Positions 7,256-13,870 of a stretch of DNA of 13,870 bases are shown here, in pieces. The DNA is from Trichomonas tenax. Lineage: Eukaryota > Parabasalia > Trichomonadida > Trichomonadidae. Position 1 is the first letter of the stretch; each line of letters opens with the position of its first letter. The stretch lies in the NCBI GenBank assembly GCA_023091735.1, contig JALKBU010001248.1, forward strand, positions 1 through 13,870. Direction: 5' to 3'. The notes beneath the pieces were generated by a model. It saw nothing but the letters and a program-made list of their open reading frames with translations, was not told where the DNA came from and did no database searches. A program made the translations under genes and the position numbers.

Positions 7256-8238
7256 ACATTTGACATTTTGACACGTAACAGGATATAGCAAGGCTGCTTT
7301 TAGTATATATATATCATATGTGTCATATAAAATTATGGATTAATGTGAAATTTTCACATTTTAGGCCGAAAATTAAAATTTCCTATCGAATATCTTATAG
7401 ATGTAAAGCATTTGAACGCATTAGTATAACTTAAATCCCAATTGCTTGCATATCCTATAGTTACACAAATATTTGATTATTTATTTATATATGTTATCTG
7501 AGATTTGGGCAAAAAACATGGTATTCGTCCAAAACAAAACAATATTAACATACTATATATTGTGTCGTTGATATGTGCATAAATACTTTATTGAAATTTT
7601 GATTTTTAAAAACATTCAATAGATCCATATAAAAATAAATGTTTTTCATATCATGGCATTGCTACCGATAAGTAAAAACTATGTATGTTATTATATCAAA
7701 GATTTATATGCTAGAAGGAAAAAAACTATGTAAATGCAGTTGCATCTTCCATCAATATCGTAAACAACATAAATTGCACATAATATGTCAATATATATGA
7801 AACATAGATAAGTGTTATATAGGTTTAGTTGGAAAATGAACTAATTTTTGAAAATGTTGAATAATTTCTAAAATTTTATATTTATGAACTATAAACCATG
7901 TGCTAAAATACCACAGATGTAACATATATAAATATTGTTTTGTTTTGGACGAATACCATGTTTTTTGCCCAAATCTCAGATAACATATATAAATAAATAA
8001 TCAAATATTTGTGTAACTATAGGATATGCAAGCAATTGGGATTTAAGTTATACTAATGCGTTCAAATGCTTTACATCTATAAGATATTCGATAGGAAATT
8101 GTAATTTTCGGCCTAAAATGTGAAAATTTCACATTAATCCATAATTTTATATGACACATATGATATATACTAAAAGCAGAGTAAAATAGCTTTAAAGCCA
8201 AATAACCTTGAAATGTAAAGTGTCAGAATGACAAATGT
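7256..8238. mobile_element. Fold-back element with ~250-bp near-identical inverted arms
   Basis: The left arm 7294-7546 (253 bp) and right arm 7931-8179 (249 bp) are inverted copies. Reading base by base I find one substitution (A at 7376 against G at 8101 on the plus strand) and one (TA)2 length difference. The loop 7547-7930 has no coding frame. Further out, a second, more diverged inverted match gives probable element ends: ACATTTGACATTTTGACAC at 7256-7274, and its inverse with two mismatches at 8220-8238. Between ends and arms the two sides differ in length. No clear target duplication was found. The size (~983 bp), the lack of genes and the long inverted repeats fit a fold-back element or long-TIR MITE, or the collapsed remnant of a larger long-TIR element such as a Maverick/Polinton. 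The near identity of the arms suggests recent insertion or gene conversion. Confidence 0.75.
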
Positions 8239-8380
8239 CGAATAGTGTGGTTTGTGATATCATATTTCTAAATTTTATCTAATTCTGCAGATAGCCATCT
8301 CAATTTAAATTTGATAAAGTAATTATAAATTTAATAAAATAATTACTCTTGAGAGTGTCAATTATCATTATTTTTAATGT

Positions 8381-9038
8381 TCGGAATTTCATAATTCTGT
8401 TCAATATCCTTATGTTGTATACAATGGATCTTATTACGTCAACGTTTTTGATCACAACCATACAATAAATAAATGCTTCATAAACGAGAACGAAGCAATA
8501 AAATCAAATACCAAAGGAAAGTTTACAATATTATATCGATTACATGAAGACATATTCAAATATACAGATAATCGATAATCGATATTATTTTATCCTTGAA
8601 TATCCATCTTTGAATAAATATAACTCATGGAGTCAAAATTATAATCCGTTAGAAGACAAAGAAATCTCAGGTTTCTACACTGCCCAAGGATTTATAGAGT
8701 TTGAGACCCAACTCAATTCATACTATGGATGGGGAGGATTAGTCAAGTCACAACTAAGCATAGAAGGGGAAAATCACTCGCTTCTTGATGGAAATCCAGG
8801 AAAAGGAAACTTTTGGTTAGGTCTTGGACTTTATTGTCATGCTAGATCAGAATATGTTGATGATGGATTACCTGCCAGATATAGTTTGGTAGATCTAATT
8901 CGTTTATTTGCGAGAGTTAAATCAATCGATTCTTTTATTGATGATCATTATGAACTAAGATGTAAATGTACTATTTTCGTTAATAACTTTTGTTTCTCGA
9001 AGGCATCTTTCCATGCTATGATATTTATATATTCATGA
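8381..9038 (+). pseudogene. Copy C: paralogue frameshifted by a 7-bp tandem duplication
   Basis: From 8381 the frame reads the family pattern (YNGSYYVNVFDHNHT, GKFTILYRLHEDIF, YTDNR). It stops at TAA 8576-8578 because TAATCGA at 8569-8575 is duplicated at 8576-8582. The next frame resumes exactly at DNRYYFILEYP and continues through YNSWSQNYNPLED, GF.EFETQ, WGGLVKSQ, SLLDGNPG, LGLGLYC, GLP and DLIRLFARVKSID to a TGA at 9036. The codon matching copy A's start ATG is TCG here, so initiation is lost as well. An ATG at 8377, in another frame, stops after five codons. The 3' two thirds stay intact, so the damage looks fairly recent. A shortened product from the internal ATG at 8544 would lack the first third of the domain. 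Confidence 0.75.
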
Positions 9039-9117
9039 AATTTTATTTTAACTTAAAGAATTGGTATATTCTTGAAACAGCGACTATTAAGGTTATTTTG
9101 TCAATTTTTATTTATGA

Positions 9118-9543
9118 TTGGACTATCAATACTTTTTATATAATGGATCATATTATGTAAAAGTATTTGAGCATTATCACACATTAAGTCCCTGTTTTAA
9201 TGATGATAACGAAGCATTAAAATCAAATAGTCCAGGAAAATTCTCTATTTTATACCGATTAAACGAAAACATCTTCAAACACACAGATAATCGATATTAC
9301 TTCATTCTGTATTATCCTACTCTCAAGAAATATAATTCCTGGTGCAAAGACTTAAATCCTGTTGAAGATCTCGAAGTTCCAGGCGCTCGATCAGCGAAAG
9401 GATTTAAAAGTAACGAAACCGAAGTTACATCATATTACAGCTGGGGTGGATTGACGAAAACAAAGCAATATGTTTTTGATTTTTCGAAAATGACATTCTT
9501 TGTAACACTCTTCTTGTTCTACTTTTTACTGAACCATAATTAA
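9118..9543 (+). pseudogene. Copy D: 3'-truncated paralogue with a hydrophobic replacement tail
   Basis: The family pattern runs cleanly from 9118 to about 9465: FLYNGSYYVKVFEHYHT, LSPCF, NEALKSNSPGKFSILYRL, HTDNRYYFILYYP, YNSWCKDLNP and WGGLTKTK. The frame begins immediately after a TGA at 9115-9117. The position of copy A's ATG is TTG. The LLDG, GIP and RVRLFARVK blocks are missing. Instead 25 unrelated codons follow, including TFFVTLFLFYFLL, to a TAA. The hydrophobic stretch could act as a membrane anchor, but it is more simply read-through into flanking AT-rich DNA after a deletion. Copy B is the closest relative. Confidence 0.65.
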
Positions 9544-9696
9544 TTGAAGTTGTATTATTTTTCTAATCCTCAACACCACAATTTATCATATGATGACCAT
9601 GAAATCAAACAAGATTTTGCAGAGCTGATGATTTTAATGTTTGTTATTGCAATAAAATATTAAGGTTCTAATGTCAGTTTTTAATTTTTTATATAA
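9544..9696. other. Spacer between copies D and E
   Basis: No gene is visible. Its right end carries the family's conserved upstream pattern (TATTAAGGTT followed by TGTCAGTTTTTA), also present before copy D, so duplication units included the promoter region. Confidence 0.4.
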
Positions 9697-10330
9697 TTGG
9701 AATTAAAACAAGCATCGCCATATTCTTATGCGAAATATAATGGTTCATATTATGTCAATGTGTTTGATCACAACCATACATTAGATCGTTCTTTTAAAAC
9801 TGAATTATAAGCAAAAAATTGTTCATCAAAAGGAAAGTTTTCTATTTTATATAGATTATCAGAAAATATATTTAAATACATTAATAATCGGTATTACTTT
9901 ATTACTGAATATCCTTCACTGAAAAAATATAATTCTTGGAGTCAAAGTTTAAATTCATTGGATGATATAGAAAAATACGGTGTTCGCACAGCAAAAGGAT
10001 TAATTTGTAGTGAAACACAGGAACAGTCAATCAAAGGTTTTGGGGTCTTGTTAAATATCAAATTCCAGATGGTCCATACAATCATTGTCTTCTTGATGGA
10101 AACCCTGGTGTTTTTAATTTCGGTTATGCAATCAGATTGTATTGCACCACTTCACCTTATTATTTAGAAGGAGGAATTTCTGCAGTGGTCAATATACTGA
10201 TAGAGTTAGACTATTTGCGCGTGTTAAAGATATCACTCCTTTCATTAAATATGAAATCAGTATTATTTATATCAAAAGATCACAATATATCAATCAACTA
10301 TTTATGGTATTGATAAATCAATTCTGTTGA
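9697..10330 (+). pseudogene. Copy E: paralogue with nonsense change and two frameshifts
   Basis: Frame one starts at TTG 9697 (the position of copy A's ATG) and reads YAKYNGSYYVNVFDHNHT. A TAA at 9808-9810 stands where the other copies have the conserved GAA of the EALK block. The frame then continues with GKFSILYRLSENIFKY, NNRYYFITEYP and YNSWSQSLN. Around 10036 the pattern moves to a second frame (WGLVKYQIPDGPYNHCLLDG, NPGVFNFGYAIRLYCTT, EGGIS). Around 10184 it moves to a third frame (YTDRVRLFARVKDITPFIK) ending at TGA 10328. All family blocks are present, so this is a full-length copy that decayed by point lesions and single-base indels. Confidence 0.7.
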
Positions 10331-10873
10331 AATTATATCTTTAACAACATTGTTGATTAAAATGGATAATCACCACTTTATTATGCTGTTATACTTTTCA
10401 TAAATGCATGAGAATCTCTATAGTTTAATAAAAAGGATAATTAATATTATATATTTTTACATCTAAGACATATTATGATAAAAGTGAAAAAAATAGATAA
10501 TAATAATTTTTAAAAGTAGATAATACATCTAAACTATTGATAAATATAAATAATATTATATAAATTCATATTCGAGTATATCAATAAATGTTGGAATCTC
10601 GAATAGCACCGGTGCTGCAACGTGTTTTCTATAATCTTTGAAGTTCATTATAAATTGAAAATGATTCACAAAATTTTTATTGATTTTCTACAGCTCTGTG
10701 ATGAGCAATGATATAAACATTCGAAATTTTGAATTGAAAAAAAACTCAAAACCAAACTCATTCACTTGAAATGTTTGGTCCTATGCGTATCAAAACTAGT
10801 AATCATCTTGCTTTTTGGATTGATTTAAGATTTATGAAAACAATTTAATATATTTTGATAGTAATTAGAAAAA
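10331..10873. other. Gene-free AT-rich spacer
   Basis: No coding region supported. The one conspicuous site is a GC-rich 12-bp perfect palindrome, AGCACCGGTGCT, at 10605-10616. The spacer contains the 3' flanks of copy E (plus) and of the Nop5-like gene (minus), so it is a tail-to-tail intergenic region. Confidence 0.5.
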
Positions 10874-11320
10874 TTAGTAGCTTTGGAAGTCTAATGCCTC
10901 TTCGCTGTACATTTCTGAAGCTAATGCCATTCTAGCTTCGTCAAATTGTTCTTCAGTCGTTTGTAGAAGTTGAACAACATTTTCATTGATTCCTCTGACA
11001 ACCAATGGCGGTAGAAAGTCGCATTTCACTTGGAATTTCTTCTTAATCAAGTTCATTAAATTATCAGAAGTAAAATACCATTTATAATCCATCAAATCAC
11101 TGTGTTCATCAATAACCTTCGAAATGAATGACGAAACTTGATCAGGAAGAATGTTTTTGTTCTCGATTTTTTGATTTATGGCTGCTCCAAGTGAAAAATT
11201 CTGGAATTTGTATGAGCAAAGTAATTTGAGTTCCTTGGCAATCGACGGACGCATATCTGTTTCCCCATCTCTCATTAATAAATGATATCCAAATGGTGAA
11301 TCAATCACGACCACAGTCAT
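10874..11320 (-). CDS. Short Nop56/Nop58-like N-terminal-domain protein
   Basis: A 148-residue protein from ATG 11320 to TAA 10874-10876. The N-terminus VVVIDSPFGYHLL fits the start of the NOP5NT domain of Nop56/Nop58, the box C/D snoRNP core proteins (typically VLFETPAGYALF-like). Residues ~86-118 (LMNLIKKKFQVKC, then VVRGINENVVQLL) resemble the Nop58 stretch where an IK-K-L-I-C motif precedes an RG-R turn. Full Nop56/Nop58 proteins are about 400-550 residues. Here the coiled-coil, RNA-binding Nop domain and lysine tail are absent, and the protein ends in an acidic, EEALDFQSY-type tail. It could be a stand-alone accessory domain or a truncated but still open duplicate. I found no continuation in other frames downstream. 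The well-placed initiator supports expression. A GTG further upstream is not a plausible eukaryotic start. Confidence 0.55.
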   Translation of the reverse strand: MTVVVIDSPFGYHLLMRDGETDMRPSIAKELKLLCSYKFQNFSLGAAINQKIENKNILPDQVSSFISKVIDEHSDLMDYKWYFTSDNLMNLIKKKFQVKCDFLPPLVVRGINENVVQLLQTTEEQFDEARMALASEMYSEEALDFQSY

Positions 11321-11328
11321 AATAATGA
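11321..11328 (-). promoter_or_regulatory. Initiator element TCATTATT abutting the ATG
   Basis: On the minus strand TCATTATT lies directly before the ATG of the Nop5-like gene. It matches the trichomonad initiator core TCA followed by pyrimidine and T/A. Transcription starting at the A would give a 5' leader of about six bases, in the usual range for these organisms. Confidence 0.55.
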
Positions 11329-11332
11329 GCAC

Positions 11333-11690
11333 AAATATATATTTTTGTCAAAAATAAATCATTTGATTCTTTAAAATCCATATCATTACTAATGAAAATC
11401 CTGAAATAAATTTGTTTTATCTTCAAAAAAATCAGCATTTTTGCTTAATTCTTGTAAAAATAGCTTCTCTACCACCAACATATTACTAAAATCAAATATT
11501 GAGAGTTCATTAAAAATGACATTTAATAAAAATTTAAAAAATTGTCGAATTTTTATATATTTTATTTAAAAAACCAATTTCATCGAAAAATTAAATAATA
11601 AATTAGAAGGCATTTTAGGTATAGATTAAATTTCTAGAGTTATTTTGAAAAAATATTTATCAGGTGAGAAAAATTGCCAAAAAACTTGGA
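11333..11690. other. Divergent intergenic region
   Basis: It separates the head-to-head Nop5-like and 7TM-RGS genes. It is AT-rich with no other gene. A TTCATTAAAAATG string at about 11506-11518 looks like an initiator plus ATG but leads only to a 17-codon frame. No convincing initiator was found close to the 7TM-RGS ATG. Confidence 0.45.
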
Positions 11691-12923
11691 ATGGGTTATA
11701 AGAACAATCCATATTCCTTTCCACTGTTTTTCTTTTTGCCTATGTGGACGATATACTTCTTATTCAACGTAATATACTTCTTGATACCACACATGCAACG
11801 CAATTTTTACATTAAATCTCGATCAAAATGGTTAAATTTATTTTCCGCTATTGGAGGATATGGATCTATCACGATTGCATGCTTCCAGGTGATAATAGGA
11901 CCACAAAATTTCCCGAATATATTCACTCATACCTATCTTTGGCTGTTTTTGCCGATGCATATCCTTCCATATCCACTTAGAGCGCTTCAATTCATCCTCA
12001 AATACAATGTTGCATTAGTTGACGAAGATTCACCGAACTCGGTTTGGAAATTCTTTTATATTCATCACAAATGGATTTCAGATTTTGCTTTTAACATTTT
12101 ATTCTTAATATTGATGATCATTGACTTAACATGGGGCACAATTCGCTTAATTATCAATCCTTCGAACCACTGGGGCCACGTGGGCACTGGAATTACGCAT
12201 TTTTTCTTTATTGTCGTTGCTTGTGGTTTTGTAATGTGCTCTGTATTCCTGTGGTTCGCTGCATACTTTTTGAGGAACTTACACGAAGAAATACGCGTGA
12301 ACAGAGAATTTATTTTTATTAATGTTTTTTGGATGGTTTTTGTGCCGGTTTATATATGCATTGGTTTATTGCAACTCAATATAGAATTCGAATACCTCAA
12401 TATTGTTCCTCAATATTTGATAATTGCTTTGTCGATTTATGATTTCGCGGTTACATTCTGTTACCCAATAAGTTTAGCATCAATGTCCCTAAGAAACGCC
12501 GGTTCGAGTTTCGGCATTTTATCTGCTGTTAAAATGGAAAATTTGAATCTTTTATTATCGAATCCAGAAGCTTCACAGATCTTCTACTCATATCTCAAAG
12601 CGCGTCAGTGCCAAGAAAACTACGAATTTATTCAAGCGGTTCAATATTACAAAAATTTAACAGATATTGATCAGTTAAACGAAGTATATCACAAGATATG
12701 CTCCATGTATATAGAAGAGAGTGCTCCACGTCTCGTAAATCTCAGAAGTGTTGATAAAAAGAACGTATTGAAAGCAGAATCGATAACTCCTTCAGTATTC
12801 GACACCGCTTTAGACAAAATCAAATTACTGCTACTCACCGATCAATACACTCAGTTTATTTTGTCTCCTGAAGGAAAACTTGTCACAGCTCGAACATTGA
12901 CGAACAACAACTTCGACAACTGA
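11691..12923 (+). CDS. Seven-transmembrane protein with C-terminal RGS domain
   Basis: A 410-residue protein. Hydrophobic spans lie at about 11-32, 49-70, 80-103, 133-155, 165-194, 208-230 and 240-263, giving a GPCR-like seven-helix topology. From about 285 to 395 the sequence fits an RGS domain. It opens with NLNLLLSNPEASQIFYSYLK, has the ENYEFIQAVQYYK block typical of RGS helix 3/4, and ends with FDTALDKIKLLLLTDQYTQFI, matching the conserved F--A---I---L--D-Y--F pattern. RGS domains speed GTP hydrolysis by G-alpha. 7TM-RGS fusions are known in plants (AtRGS1 type) and several protists, where they act as membrane-bound regulators of G-protein signalling. The ATG at 11691 is the first in frame. 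An upstream TGA at 11646 closes the frame and no earlier ATG exists. A TTTATCAG just upstream of the open frame resembles a splice acceptor, so an upstream exon is not excluded. The sequence is undamaged and GC-richer than the surrounding pseudogenes, so it is very likely functional. Confidence 0.85.
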   Translation: MGYKNNPYSFPLFFFLPMWTIYFLFNVIYFLIPHMQRNFYIKSRSKWLNLFSAIGGYGSITIACFQVIIGPQNFPNIFTHTYLWLFLPMHILPYPLRALQFILKYNVALVDEDSPNSVWKFFYIHHKWISDFAFNILFLILMIIDLTWGTIRLIINPSNHWGHVGTGITHFFFIVVACGFVMCSVFLWFAAYFLRNLHEEIRVNREFIFINVFWMVFVPVYICIGLLQLNIEFEYLNIVPQYLIIALSIYDFAVTFCYPISLASMSLRNAGSSFGILSAVKMENLNLLLSNPEASQIFYSYLKARQCQENYEFIQAVQYYKNLTDIDQLNEVYHKICSMYIEESAPRLVNLRSVDKKNVLKAESITPSVFDTALDKIKLLLLTDQYTQFILSPEGKLVTARTLTNNNFDN

Positions 12924-13870
12924 TCGCCGAAGAACCTCTGTGTTGTTTTGTATCATCTTCTTTGTTATATAAAGATTTTATGTAATTATTCAACCATCGG
13001 GATAAATGTGATTTCGATGCAAATCATTATTGCAAAAGCGACAAAAGATGCAGACTAAAAGAAATTTCGCATTTTGGGAAAAATTTCAATCAAATCGAAA
13101 TCTTAGTTGTTGTTTATTTCAAGATCGAGTTTCACATCGGCGGTAATGAATGGAAAGTACTTACGGATATTTTGCTGTTTCGCAAATAACAAAAAACAAG
13201 CAAACAAAAATTTAAAATGGTTTTCGAAAGGGTTTGTTTAGATAGATTGAATGTTTTACACTATCACTTTTTATATCGATTATTTTTTTGATGGACATTG
13301 GAATTTATATTTAAAGAAAAATCGAAGGGCGGTTAACTAACAGCAATTATTTTTTTCAATAATTTACAATTCCTAACATAAAGAAAATATTTGAGAAATG
13401 CAAATATAAATATAATTAGACAATAAAAGAAGATTTCTGGGAGTTCAACCTATTGAATTTGTTTGACATCAATTGAAATTATGATATTTGATTAAATAGA
13501 CTTAGATATAGCATTTAATTGTAAATTTAAGATAGAAAATTTAAGGAACATAAAAGTAAACAATTGTTCAATTTTTACAAATAAATCTTGTTATATATGT
13601 TTTAAAGATGTTATCTTTTAAGTATTGAAATTATTACTTTGCCCATTTAAATAATTGAACATAAACAATTTTATCATTAAATTCCTGTTATACATGTTGC
13701 GTACCGAAAGTTGTCACGAAAAAGCGGGAAAAATTTTCCTTCTGCGGTGTAGTCCCGCGACCTTCATAACTTTTTATCTGATCAATATTTTTTCGATTTG
13801 AAAGTATTTTCATGTACTTATTGATAGTTGTCTATCCAGTGGTATAAGTGGCACAGTCTATATATCTATC
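12924..13870. other. Gene-free region downstream of the 7TM-RGS gene
   Basis: No coding frame supported. TATAAAG at about 12967-12973 contains the TAAA reported as a trichomonad polyadenylation signal. Near the right edge a GC-richer patch (about 13700-13765) contains GCGGGAAAAAT, GTCCCGCGACC and CTTCATAAC. This could be the promoter of a gene beyond the window. Confidence 0.4.

Noticed and set aside
10555..10620. Minus-strand PVLFEIPT string resembling the start of Nop58
   Set aside because: Too short, no continuation of the pattern, and it lies downstream of the Nop5-like gene. Treated as coincidence, though it is curious given the neighbour.
11617..11663. Possible short intron (GTATAG to TTTATCAG) before the 7TM-RGS open frame
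   Set aside because: It lacks the ACTAAC branch-site string near the acceptor that trichomonad introns carry, and there is no convincing upstream exon.
12131..12322. 63-codon frame inside the 7TM-RGS gene
   Set aside because: Off-frame shadow of a clearly coding region.
13832..13870. tRNA D-arm-like string (CCAGTGGTATAAGTGG)
   Set aside because: No four-pair D stem or acceptor could be paired, and the window ends before the rest could be tested.
1..13870. CRISPR arrays, rRNA, tRNA or bacterial operon features
   Set aside because: No regularly spaced repeats, conserved rRNA segments or T-loop consensus were found on either strand, and the gene content is eukaryotic.

Overview
The window is strongly AT-rich eukaryotic DNA, most probably from a trichomonad protist (a Tritrichomonas- or Trichomonas-like parabasalid). 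The evidence is indirect. Genes look intron-poor. Initiator-like TCA boxes sit a few bases upstream of start codons. One gene encodes a seven-transmembrane protein with a C-terminal RGS domain. Most of the sequence is decayed, duplicated surface-type coding DNA mixed with mobile-element debris. No rRNA, tRNA, CRISPR array or bacterial-style operon was seen. The taxonomic call is inference, with about 0.6 confidence.

Layout. 1-1900: non-coding and repeat-like DNA with one decayed coding remnant (289-604) and a 16-base T run. 1924-3536: three coding remnants. These are an unrecognised C-terminal fragment (minus strand), an unrecognised three-frame remnant (plus strand, 2498-2877), and a twice-frameshifted helix-turn-helix/Myb-like gene (minus strand, 2984-3536). 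3850-5245: an intact 221-residue gene (copy A) and a ruined paralogue (copy B) carrying a 180-bp insertion with perfect 12-bp terminal inverted repeats. 5246-5660: a fragment of another gene with different codon choice. 5832-7215: the broken 3' part of a probable beta-helix, Pmp-like surface protein and a shorter second copy. 7256-8238: a near-perfect fold-back element (arms 253 and 249 bp, about 384 bp loop). 8381-10330: three more ruined paralogues of copy A (C, D, E).

10874-12923 holds two apparently intact genes in head-to-head orientation: a 148-residue protein resembling the N-terminal part of Nop56/Nop58 (minus strand), and a 410-residue 7TM-RGS protein (plus strand). The last ~950 bases contain no gene I can support.

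Only copy A, the Nop5-like gene and the 7TM-RGS gene look functional. The rest records local tandem duplication followed by pseudogenisation and invasion by small non-autonomous elements. The most striking items are the fold-back element, the five-copy family in which four copies carry different lesions, the small MITE-like insertion, and the gene fragment of foreign composition joined to copy B.
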